In this document: positions 44,766-52,345 of the stretch, piece after piece | Position numbering within the stretch: position 1 is the first letter of the stretch | Layout of the letters: the number at the start of each line of letters is the position of its first letter | Assembly: GCA_937928595.1 (NCBI GenBank) | Contig: CALGJV010000011.1 | Span: 186,001-250,000 of the forward strand | Source: an uncultured Phycisphaerae bacterium | GTDB taxonomy: Bacteria > Planctomycetota > Phycisphaerae > UBA1845 > Fen-1342 | Direction of reading: 5' to 3' | DNA: 64,000 bases | Program-made: the position numbers and the translations under genes | The notes under the pieces: model-generated | Databases searched by the model: none | What the model was told of the DNA's origin: nothing | What the model saw: only the letters and a program-made list of their open reading frames with translations

Positions 44766-45734
44766 TCAGAACCACCACGCCTGGCCGGCGGGCTGGGCGA
44801 TCAGGACCGACCGCAGGTACGCCACGGCCTTCTCGAAGCCCTCCTGCACGCTCATGTAAGAGTCTTCGTGCTCGATGCTGATGACGCCGTCGTAGCCCTT
44901 GAGCCGCAGCATGCTGACGAACGGCTTCCAGAACTCGTCGCCGTGGCCGTAGCCGCACGTGCGGAAGACCCAGCTCCGCTCGTGGAGGCTGCCGTAGCTC
45001 TTGACGTCGAGCATGCCGTTGCGGCGCGTGTTGTGCGGGTCGATGCCGGTGTCCTTGCCGTGGACGTGGAAGATGCACTTGGCATCGCCCAGCACGCGGG
45101 CGGCCTCGACCGGATCGATGCCCTGCCAGAAGAAGTGCGACGGGTCAAGGTTCGCTCCGAGCTGCTTGCCGCACGCGTTCCGCAGCCGGAGGATCGTCTC
45201 GGGGTTGTACACGCAGAAGCCGGGGTGGGCCTCGAAGGCGATCTTCACGCCTTCCCGGGCGGCCTCCTTGTTTTTCTTCGTCCAGAACGGAATCAGCACC
45301 TTGTCCCACTGGTACTCAAGAATCCGCTCGTAGTCCGACGGCCACGGGCATGTAACCCAGTTCGGCGTCGTGTCCTTCGGGCTGCCGCCGGGACAGCCGG
45401 AAAAATTGATCACGACGTCGGTGCCGAGCAGCGGCGCGAGCCGCACGGCGACGTCGTGGGCGTGCTCGTGCGCCCTCGCCAGCTTCCGGTTCGGATGGAC
45501 CGGATTGCCGTGGACCGCCAAGCCGCGAATCTCGAGCCCGCGGCCCCGCGCGTCGCTGATGATCTTCTTCTGGAGCGTCTTGCTCTGGAGCACCTTGTCC
45601 GGGTTGAAGAACGGCGTACCCGGGTAGCACCCCACCGGCAACTCGATCGCCTCGAGCCCGACCCTCTGGCAGTAGTCCAGCGCCTTCTGCCAGCCCATGC
45701 CGCCGAGGCCGGCACCCATCACGCCGAGTTTCAT
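44766..45734 (-). CDS. Sugar phosphate isomerase/epimerase (xylose isomerase-like TIM barrel)
   Basis: A 322-residue TIM-barrel protein of the AP endonuclease 2 / IolE-like family. Metal-ligand candidates are a Glu in KIAFEAHPGF, Asp-x-x-His in NLDPSHFFWQG, the His of FHVHGKD, and the Glu of ISIEHEDSYMS. Such proteins isomerise or epimerise sugars or inositol derivatives; the substrate is not evident here. AAGGAG lies seven bases before ATG 45734. The gene starts 112 bases from a divergent glycosyltransferase gene. Confidence 0.87.
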   Translation of the reverse strand: MKLGVMGAGLGGMGWQKALDYCQRVGLEAIELPVGCYPGTPFFNPDKVLQSKTLQKKIISDARGRGLEIRGLAVHGNPVHPNRKLARAHEHAHDVAVRLAPLLGTDVVINFSGCPGGSPKDTTPNWVTCPWPSDYERILEYQWDKVLIPFWTKKNKEAAREGVKIAFEAHPGFCVYNPETILRLRNACGKQLGANLDPSHFFWQGIDPVEAARVLGDAKCIFHVHGKDTGIDPHNTRRNGMLDVKSYGSLHERSWVFRTCGYGHGDEFWKPFVSMLRLKGYDGVISIEHEDSYMSVQEGFEKAVAYLRSVLIAQPAGQAWWF

Positions 45735-45831
45735 CACGGGCTCCTTCGAATACGAGGTGACGTGCGAACGGGACCGGCCGAAACATAGCGGCCGGATGCG
45801 ACCCGAACAAGCCGCGCGACCCGGGCGCATT

Positions 45832-45837
45832 AGAATG
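45832..45837 (+). promoter_or_regulatory. -10 box eight bases before a GTG start
   Basis: TAGAAT with no clear -35 (CAAGCC at the expected place). The in-frame GTG at 45846 would be at or next to the transcription start. Confidence 0.35.
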
Positions 45838-45845
45838 CGTGGGCT

Positions 45846-47093
45846 GTGCCGGATTCTGCCGAGGCCGCCGACCCGCGAGGCACCACGGGCTGCATGAGCA
45901 GGCGAACGGGCGTCATTCTGAACGACCGCGTGCTCTTCCAATCATTGACTGGCGTCGGCAACTACGTTCAAGCGCTGCTCGATGCGCTGCGGACCGGGCC
46001 GGAGGCGCCGGACGTGCGGCCGTTCCTCAGCTCGCTCATCGGGGCGCCGGCCCGGCCGGCCGCGACTGCTCTCCGTCCTGCTGCGCCGGCGGATGCGCGC
46101 GCGGCACGTTCCGGGAGACCCCGGCGCGTGCGGCGCTGGCTGCGGCCGGCGCTGCTGCGGGCGTACGCGACGGGGTTCCGCTGGGCGGCGCGCCGCAGCG
46201 CGCTGTATCACGAGCCGAACCACATACCGATTCGCTGCGATTGCCCGACGATCACCACCATCCATGATTTGTCCGTCCTGCTGCACCCGCAGTGGCACCC
46301 GGCCGACCGCGTCCGCTGGTACGAGCGCGACTTCGCGCGGGGCGTGGCGCAGACGAAGCGCTTCCTGGCCGTCTCCGAGTACACCCGGCAGGAGCTGGTG
46401 AACCGGCTGAACATCGCGCCGGACCGGATCGACGTCACGCCGCTCGCGCCGCGACCAGCTTTCCAGCCGCAGCCGGCGGAGCGGGTGGCCGCGTGTCGGC
46501 GGGATTTCGCCTTGCCCGAGCGGTTCTTCCTGTTCGTCGGCACCCTCGAGCCGCGCAAGAACGTGGCCGGGCTGTTGGCGGCATACGGAGCGCTGCCCGC
46601 GAGTGTGCGACGGGCGCACCCGCTCGTGCTGGCCGGGGGCTGGGGCTGGAACACCGCGGAACTGGCGGAGCGTCTGCGGGCCGGGTCCAGGAGCGATGAT
46701 GTGCGGCTGCTCGGGTACGTCGGTGACGACGTGCTCGCGAGCCTGTACACGACCGCGACGGCGCTGGTCTGGCCGACGTACTACGAGGGTTTCGGCCTGC
46801 CGCCGCTCGAGGCGCTCGCCTGCGGGTGTCCCGTGATCGTGTCGAACGTGACGTCGCTGCCGGAGGTCGTCGGCGACGCGGGCGTGCTGCTCGATCCGCT
46901 GGACGTCGCGGCCTGGACCGCGGCCCTGCGCCGGATGGTCGAGGACGCGGCGTGGCGGGCGGAGTGGCAGCGACGCGGTCCCGAGCGGGCCGCGCGGTTC
47001 TCTTGGGCTCGCTGCGCCGCGCTGACGCGGGCCGCGTACGAACGGGTGTTGCGCGGCGCCGGCGACGCCGAGCGCGAGGAGCCCGCGCGATGA
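45846..47093 (+). CDS. Glycosyltransferase family 4 (GT-B fold)
   Basis: About 415 residues. The N-terminal Rossmann half contains TGVGNYVQALLDAL and the conserved YHEPNHIPI and TTIHDLSVL segments. The C-terminal half has LFVGTLEPRKNVAGLL and the nucleotide-sugar loop YYEGFGLPPLEALACGCPVIVS with the two catalytic-site Glu. This matches mannosyltransferase-like GT4 enzymes acting on lipid-linked or surface glycans in the cytoplasm. No ribosome site fits either start. GTG 45846 is eight bases after a -10 box and could be leaderless; ATG 45894 is the alternative. The stop overlaps the next glycosyltransferase start (ATGA). Confidence 0.88.
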   Translation: MPDSAEAADPRGTTGCMSRRTGVILNDRVLFQSLTGVGNYVQALLDALRTGPEAPDVRPFLSSLIGAPARPAATALRPAAPADARAARSGRPRRVRRWLRPALLRAYATGFRWAARRSALYHEPNHIPIRCDCPTITTIHDLSVLLHPQWHPADRVRWYERDFARGVAQTKRFLAVSEYTRQELVNRLNIAPDRIDVTPLAPRPAFQPQPAERVAACRRDFALPERFFLFVGTLEPRKNVAGLLAAYGALPASVRRAHPLVLAGGWGWNTAELAERLRAGSRSDDVRLLGYVGDDVLASLYTTATALVWPTYYEGFGLPPLEALACGCPVIVSNVTSLPEVVGDAGVLLDPLDVAAWTAALRRMVEDAAWRAEWQRRGPERAARFSWARCAALTRAAYERVLRGAGDAEREEPAR

Positions 47094-48385
47094 GGGTGCT
47101 GCTCGCCACCATGCAGTACGGCCGCGGCTACGCGTTCGGCACCGAGCGCTATGTGACGTTGCTCCGCGACGGCCTGGCGGCGCGCGGGCACACCGCGGTC
47201 GTGCTGGCCGGCGACCCGGAGCATCGCGGGCCGGATGTACCGCTCGGGATGCCGCGGCCGGACGAGCCGGAGATCCTGCACGCTCCGGCGCGCGGGTGGT
47301 CGGCGGTCCGCGGGCCGGGCCGGCGGGCGTGGGAAGCTCTGCTGCACCGCCTGCGGCCGGACGTCGTGCATGTCGTCAACGCCGCGCACATCGGGGCCGG
47401 GTTGATCGAGGCGGCGCGGCGGCGCGGGTGTGGCGCGGTGGTGACGGTGGTCGATTTCTGGTGGATTTGTCCGCGGCACACGCTGTTGCACCACCGCGGC
47501 GGCGTTTGTTCCGGCGACGTGCCGTGGCACGAATGCCTGCGGTGCGTGCTGGCGGGCAATCCGCGGCCGTGGGCGCGGTGGCTGGCGCGGCACGGCCTCA
47601 CGGCGTACACCGTGCTGCCGGTGCTGTGGGCCGCGTCGGGGCTGGCACGCGGCCTCGCGCCGGATGAGCTGGCCCGGTTGACGCATCGCCGGGCGTGGCT
47701 GCTGGCGGCGCTCGACCGGGCCGATGCGGTCGTGTTCCTGTCGCGCGGAGCTCAGCAGCGGCTGGGGCCGCGCCTGACCCGGGCGGCGCAGCACCTGGTG
47801 CCTGTCGGCCTCGAACCGCGCTGGTTCGCCGCGCGTCGCACGGAGCCGCTCCCCCCGGGGCCGCGCGATCCGGCCGGGCTGACGCTCGGCTACGTCGGGG
47901 CGCTCGCGCCGCACAAGGGGCCGCATCTCCTCCTGGCGGCGTTGCGACGGCTCGGTTGGACGCGCACGGCAGTCCGCATGGCCGGCACGGCGGTCGATGC
48001 GGGCTACGCGGCGGAGCTGCGCGCGGCGGCGGCCGGGTTGCACGTCGAGTTCCGCGGGCGCGTGCCGACCGAAGCGATGCCGGAGTTCCTGCGCGGGCTC
48101 GATGCGCTGGTGGTGCCGAGCACGTGGCCGGAGAACCAGCCGCAAACGGTGCTCGAGGCGCTGACGACCGGCACGCCGGTGCTGGCCAGTCGCGTGGATG
48201 GCATTCGTGAGGTCGTGCCGGACGAGCGGAGCCTGTTCGAGCCGGGATCGGTGGAATCGCTCGCGGCGCGGCTCGAGGCGTGGGCGGCGGACCCGCCGCG
48301 CGAGCGACCGCCGCCGCCGTGGACGGCCGACGAGATGGTGACGGCCACGGTGCGCGTGTACGAGGCGGCGGCGAGGGGCGAGTAG
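47090..48385 (+). CDS. Glycosyltransferase family 4-like (GT-B fold)
   Basis: A 431-residue glycosyltransferase. The N-terminus has TMQYGRGYAFGTERYV and VHVVNAAHIGAGLIE. A Cys-rich loop in the middle (WWICPRHTLLHHRGGVCSGDVPWHECLRCV) is typical of this subgroup, where an acceptor-side domain carries Cys and His. The C-terminus has LGYVGALAPHKGPHLLLAAL and the WPENQPQTVLEALTTGTPVLAS donor-binding loop. GAGGAG is about eight bases upstream, and the ATG overlaps the preceding stop, so both genes are coupled. A seven-base tandem repeat begins at the stop codon. Confidence 0.88.
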   Translation: MRVLLATMQYGRGYAFGTERYVTLLRDGLAARGHTAVVLAGDPEHRGPDVPLGMPRPDEPEILHAPARGWSAVRGPGRRAWEALLHRLRPDVVHVVNAAHIGAGLIEAARRRGCGAVVTVVDFWWICPRHTLLHHRGGVCSGDVPWHECLRCVLAGNPRPWARWLARHGLTAYTVLPVLWAASGLARGLAPDELARLTHRRAWLLAALDRADAVVFLSRGAQQRLGPRLTRAAQHLVPVGLEPRWFAARRTEPLPPGPRDPAGLTLGYVGALAPHKGPHLLLAALRRLGWTRTAVRMAGTAVDAGYAAELRAAAAGLHVEFRGRVPTEAMPEFLRGLDALVVPSTWPENQPQTVLEALTTGTPVLASRVDGIREVVPDERSLFEPGSVESLAARLEAWAADPPRERPPPPWTADEMVTATVRVYEAAARGE

Positions 48386-48405
48386 CGAATAGCGAGTTGC
48401 GGAGC
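48378..48405 (+). repeat. Degenerate heptamer tandem repeat spanning a stop codon
   Basis: GCGAGTA, GCGAATA, GCGAGTT and GCGGAGC in tandem. The TAG stop of the preceding glycosyltransferase (48383-48385) lies at the first junction. Confidence 0.5.
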
Positions 48406-48762
48406 GCGCACGGGCGTTTCGCGCTCGGATACGGCGCCGTGCGTCGGGCGCACGGGGCGGGCACGACCGATGTGCCGCGAGATCGGTGTGGCACCGGCCA
48501 ATGGCCGGTGCAGCGTGGGCCGCTGAGACCCGGCAACGTCAGCGCGCCGCGATCGGCATGGCAGCGGATGCCCCATCCCGCATCTGCCACCGAAGGCGGG
48601 ATATCGGGGTGGTGGACCGACAATGCAGTCACGCGGGGTGGCGGGGTGCTGACTCAGTCCCCCACCCCGAGGTGGTCGCTGCGCGCCACGCCTGCGGGGC
48701 ACCCCGCCACATGCTCACGTTCCCCCGTTCTCACCTGCTCACTTTCCCACGCGCCCGCACGC
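48386..48762 (+). other. Intergenic region between convergent glycosyltransferase genes
   Basis: No supported gene. Short frames in it show no domain or start signal. It holds a heptamer repeat at its left edge and an eight-base-period repeat (48705-48768) at its right edge, the latter reading in the sense of the minus-strand gene. Confidence 0.55.
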
Positions 48763-48768
48763 TCACCC
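48705..48768 (-). repeat. Eight-base-period degenerate tandem repeat (consensus ANGTGRGC)
   Basis: Read on the minus strand the units are GGGTGAGC, GTGCGGGC, GCGTGGGA, AAGTGAGC, AGGTGAGA, ACGGGGGA, ACGTGAGC and ATGTGGCG, with a constant eight-base period. The TGA stop of the GT2 gene (48763-48765) lies in the first unit. The same kind of repeat follows the gene ending at 55670. Confidence 0.65.
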
Positions 48769-49788
48769 GCCGCCATGACACCAGCGGGCGTACCACCGCA
48801 GCAGGCGGGTGCGCTTGGCCGCGGCGATGAGCCGGTACGCGCGCGAGCGCTGCACCGCCGTGAGGCGCAGACTGGGCGGCGCGGGCGGCACACGCTCGGC
48901 CGCCGTCGCGACCCACGGCCGGGCCCACGGATGCAGCAGCCGCCAACTCGTCGCGCGCTCGATGCCGTCCAGTGTGACGGCGGCCTGCCACTCGGCGAAG
49001 ATCGTCGCCTCGTCCGTGTCGCGCAGCCCAAGCAGCCGCACGAAGAGCGGCCGGTGGCGGGTGATCATGTGGCGAATCAACCGCTCGCGATGCGGCGCAA
49101 GGCGCCCGAGCATCGACGCGCCGGCCGCGTGCTGGCGGTAGCGGAAGAGCACGTACGGCAGGCGGACGCCGTGCCAGCCGGCGGCCAGCAGCGCGACCCA
49201 GAAGTCCCAGTCTTCGTACCCGTGCACCATGTCCTCGGCGTACCCGCCGACGGCATCGAAGGCCTCGCGGCGCACGAGCGCGGTGGCGGCGCTCAGGTTG
49301 CCGAGCAGCAGCCGGTATGGGTCATACGCCGGGCAGCACCACAGCCCGCGGCGCGCGCCGAACAGCCGTACCGTGCAGTAGGCGTAGCCCCACCGCGGTT
49401 CACGCCGCAGCACCGGCAGCAACTTCGCGATGAAACCGGGCGCGAGGGCGTCGTCGGCGTCCAGCGGCACGAAGAACGGCGCGGGCGTCGCGCGCACCCC
49501 GGCGTTGCGGGCCGCGGCCAGCCCCCGGTTCGGCTGCGAGAGCACGTGGAGGTCGGCCGGCAGCGGGGTGCTGCGCCGCGCCGCGCGGGCGGTCCGGCGG
49601 TTCGCATCCTTCAGATCGGACAGCAACTGCCGCGTGGCCGGGTCGGTCGAGCCGTCGTCCACGACGACGCACGACACGTTCGGATAGGTCTGGTTGGCGA
49701 CGCTCGCCAGCGCCTCGGGCAGGTAGGCCCCCTGGTTGAAGCACGGGATCACGACGGCCACCGGCGGGCTGTCCGCTGCCGCGGGCAT
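48763..49788 (-). CDS. Glycosyltransferase family 2 (GT-A fold)
   Basis: A 341-residue GT2 enzyme. VVIPCFNQGAYLPEAL begins the nucleotide-binding fold, VVVDDGSTDPATR binds the donor, and VPLDADDAL is the DxD-type metal site. GYEDWDFWVALLAAGW carries the ED motif expected for the catalytic base. The C-terminal 100 residues are Arg-rich and probably act in membrane or acceptor contact. It begins nine bases after the stop of the COG5610-type gene, as last member of a minus-strand unit. Donor and acceptor are unknown. Confidence 0.9.
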   Translation of the reverse strand: MPAAADSPPVAVVIPCFNQGAYLPEALASVANQTYPNVSCVVVDDGSTDPATRQLLSDLKDANRRTARAARRSTPLPADLHVLSQPNRGLAAARNAGVRATPAPFFVPLDADDALAPGFIAKLLPVLRREPRWGYAYCTVRLFGARRGLWCCPAYDPYRLLLGNLSAATALVRREAFDAVGGYAEDMVHGYEDWDFWVALLAAGWHGVRLPYVLFRYRQHAAGASMLGRLAPHRERLIRHMITRHRPLFVRLLGLRDTDEATIFAEWQAAVTLDGIERATSWRLLHPWARPWVATAAERVPPAPPSLRLTAVQRSRAYRLIAAAKRTRLLRWYARWCHGGG

Positions 49789-49797
49789 CGCAGACTC

Positions 49798-51924
49798 TCA
49801 CTCGGACGACGCGGCGGGCGGCGGCGCCGGCACGTGTCGGCCGCCATACCGCGTCTCGAGCAGATCGTACACGAAGTTCGCCAGGGGTATGCGCAGCCGC
49901 CGCAGGTAGGCCTCCGGCCAGAACTCGCGCTGGAGCATCTGGAGCACGCGGCGGACCGCTCCGAGGGGCGGACCGCCCAGCAGCGCCCGCCGCCAGGAAC
50001 CTTTGAACTCGTACGTCGTCTGATGGAAGACGCCGAAGCTCTCAACGTGCGAGTAGCGCAGGAACGCCCGGGCTTCGTCCAGGCGCGGATACAGAATGTA
50101 GCGGCGGAGCTGGTCAAGCAGGTACGGTCGGCATTCGGCGGCCGTGCCTACGAGCAACGGCAGGCGTTCCAGGTACTCGCGCAGGTAGTCGTCGATCCCG
50201 CGGAACACGTCGGTCGCGTACCGGCGGAACACGCGGCGCTCGACCGGCTCGACATGCAGCACCGGCCGGACCGGCACCCGGGCGCCCGGCCGCGGCGCAT
50301 AGCCGACCACGCCGCCGTGGCCGGCGCTGGAGAACATCTCGAAGACCGGGCCGTTCTTGAAGACGACCTGCTCCAGCCAGTCGCCGCGGCGGGCGTCGGC
50401 CATGTACCCGTGCTTGTGCGAGCCGGGGACGTCGTCCGCGGCGACGTGCACCAATCCGAAGTAGAGGCCGTGTACGGTCGGACGATCCGGTGTGTCGGCC
50501 ACGGCGCGCACGAGGTTGTCCTGAATGGACGCCTTCCAGCCGATGTCGACCAGGCCGACCGCGGGGGCGGCGAAATAGCCCTTCGCGCGCAGGTAGTCGC
50601 ACAGAAGCGCGCGGGCGCGATCGCGGTGGGCGGTGAAACGGGCCTGGACCTCGGGATCGGCCAGGAACGCGCGCAGCGGCGCCGACGTCGCGGCCGCGCC
50701 GAGAGGGGCCTCGGGGTCCGTGAAGCCGTGGCGGCGGGCGAGCGGCACGAACTCGTCGAGCGGCAGGCTGAGGTTGCGGAGCAGGCGCGCCAGCGACTGG
50801 TTGTCGTACTGCCGCAGCATGCGGCCGAGCGCGGGCAGGTCGAGCCGCGGCAGGGCGGGCAGGAACGTCGCGATCCGGCTGACGGCGACGTACGTCGCGG
50901 GCGGCAGCCCGGCTCCGGGTCCGAGCGCCGCCGCCAGGCGGCGGTACATGCGGAGGAACGTCAGCCCCTCGCGCGAAAGAAACAGCAGCCGCCCGAGCCC
51001 GAGCTCGCGGGCCCGTTCGTTCACCCAGCGGGTGAATGCGACGTACACCGGCGCGAGCAGCCGCCCCAGCCGGTACTCGACGCTGCCCCCCGGGCGAAGG
51101 TGACGCGGCTCGCCTTCCACGATCTCGCGTTGCAGCGCCCCGACCCAGAACCGCTCGCGCGCCGCGAGTTCCTCGACCCAGCGCAACCGCAGCCGGCGCC
51201 GGGCCTCCTCGGCGTCGTCGAGCCGCAGCACGTCGATGCCGAGGCGACTGGCGCTCTCGGCGTCGCTGCAGGGGTTGTCGCCCACGAACAGCAGTTCGCG
51301 CGGCGTCAGCGCCTCGGCCCGCAGAACGTGCTCGAACAGCCGGCCGCTGCGCTTCGTGCGACGCACATCGGAGGAGCAGTAGCCCGCGGCAAAGTACTCG
51401 GCCAGCCCGTGGTGCCGCAGCAGCCCCCACAGGTCATCGCCCGACAGGTAACTGTCGCTGACGAAGACGAGCCGCTGCCCGGCGGCGCGGAGCCCCGCGA
51501 GTACGGCTTCGACGCCCGGTGTCGGGAACGTCGCGCAGCGCTCCAGCTCGAGCTCGTGGGAGACCAGTGCGCGCGCGAGCGCGATCGGGTCGCCGGCCCC
51601 GGCGGTCGCGGCCCACTCGGCGGCCAGTGACCGCAGGCGGTACTCGGCGTCGTCGCCGGCGCGCTCGGCCGCGGCGTAATGCTCGCGTTCGAGCCGCCGC
51701 CGCTGCTCACGGACAGCCGGCCAGGCGCGGTCGCTGCCGTCCGACGCGATCTGCCGGGCGAGCCAGCGGGCCGCGAGGTCCTTCACGGTCTCCGGCTGCA
51801 CGCGCCGCCGCAGCAGCGTATCGAACACGTCGAATCCGATCACGCGCTTCCCGGCGCCGCGCCGCGCGAGCGCCGCAGCGAGCGTGCGGAAATCCACCGG
51901 CGTCACGCGGCCGCGCTCAAACAT
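49798..51924 (-). CDS. COG5610-type HAD-like protein of a surface glycan cluster
   Basis: A 708-residue protein. Residues 25-260 form a HAD-like domain: FDVFDTLLRR (Asp32), FVSDSYLSGDDL, a Lys in RTKRSGRLF, and FVGDNPCSDAESASRLG. The position two after Asp32 is Phe rather than Asp, so phosphatase chemistry is doubtful. The larger C-terminal part (LFLSREGLTFLRMYRRLA, VGLVDIGWKASIQDNL, WLEQVVFKNGPVFEMF) is the region seen in COG5610 proteins of polysaccharide gene clusters, with no known activity. ATG 51924 overlaps the small upstream gene by eight bases. The downstream GT2 gene starts nine bases after its stop. Confidence 0.8.
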   Translation of the reverse strand: MFERGRVTPVDFRTLAAALARRGAGKRVIGFDVFDTLLRRRVQPETVKDLAARWLARQIASDGSDRAWPAVREQRRRLEREHYAAAERAGDDAEYRLRSLAAEWAATAGAGDPIALARALVSHELELERCATFPTPGVEAVLAGLRAAGQRLVFVSDSYLSGDDLWGLLRHHGLAEYFAAGYCSSDVRRTKRSGRLFEHVLRAEALTPRELLFVGDNPCSDAESASRLGIDVLRLDDAEEARRRLRLRWVEELAARERFWVGALQREIVEGEPRHLRPGGSVEYRLGRLLAPVYVAFTRWVNERARELGLGRLLFLSREGLTFLRMYRRLAAALGPGAGLPPATYVAVSRIATFLPALPRLDLPALGRMLRQYDNQSLARLLRNLSLPLDEFVPLARRHGFTDPEAPLGAAATSAPLRAFLADPEVQARFTAHRDRARALLCDYLRAKGYFAAPAVGLVDIGWKASIQDNLVRAVADTPDRPTVHGLYFGLVHVAADDVPGSHKHGYMADARRGDWLEQVVFKNGPVFEMFSSAGHGGVVGYAPRPGARVPVRPVLHVEPVERRVFRRYATDVFRGIDDYLREYLERLPLLVGTAAECRPYLLDQLRRYILYPRLDEARAFLRYSHVESFGVFHQTTYEFKGSWRRALLGGPPLGAVRRVLQMLQREFWPEAYLRRLRIPLANFVYDLLETRYGGRHVPAPPPAASSE

Positions 51925-52345
51925 GCGACCGCTCCCTGGATGTACCGGCCGCGCGCGGGTCGTCCGGCGTACCGAGCGGCGTGCGACGGAGGAGCCGGCG
52001 GACGCGTCGGAGCGCGTGAAAGGCGGCCCGCGCCGCGAGGAACACGCCGTGGCCGGCGCATTCGAGCGACTGGATGCCGAGCGCCAGCGTGCGGGCGAGC
52101 GCTCGCACACCCCGCGGCCGCAGGGCACGCACCGTCCGGGCCGGCAGGCGCGCCAGCAGTTCGAGCATGAGGGCGTCGGCGAGGTCCGGGACCGGGAGCA
52201 TCTCATCGGGGGCTGCGTGCGCAGCGTACCAGCGATAGCGTTCGCTGCGGCGGTAACACGCGAAGCTGATGCGTCGAAAGATGAGCGGCAGGAGCGGTTC
52301 GGTCGGCACCGGCCGCGGGCGCGGAACTGGCGGCGGGCGGCTCAC
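51917..52345 (-). CDS. Small Arg-rich hypothetical protein coupled within the glycan operon
   Basis: A 142-residue protein with no recognised domain. It starts with GTG 52345, which overlaps the upstream stop as GTGA, and its own stop overlaps the next start by eight bases. This double overlap is the main reason to call it real. A central segment (FRRISFACYRRSERYRWYAAHAAPDEMLPVPDL) has balanced composition; the ends are Pro- or Arg-rich. It may be an adaptor of the neighbouring glycosyltransferase or HAD protein, which is a guess from position. Confidence 0.55.
   Translation of the reverse strand: MSRPPPVPRPRPVPTEPLLPLIFRRISFACYRRSERYRWYAAHAAPDEMLPVPDLADALMLELLARLPARTVRALRPRGVRALARTLALGIQSLECAGHGVFLAARAAFHALRRVRRLLRRTPLGTPDDPRAAGTSRERSHV

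Noticed and set aside
48705-48768. CRISPR array
   Set aside because: The repeat unit is eight bases with no spacers and no cas genes.
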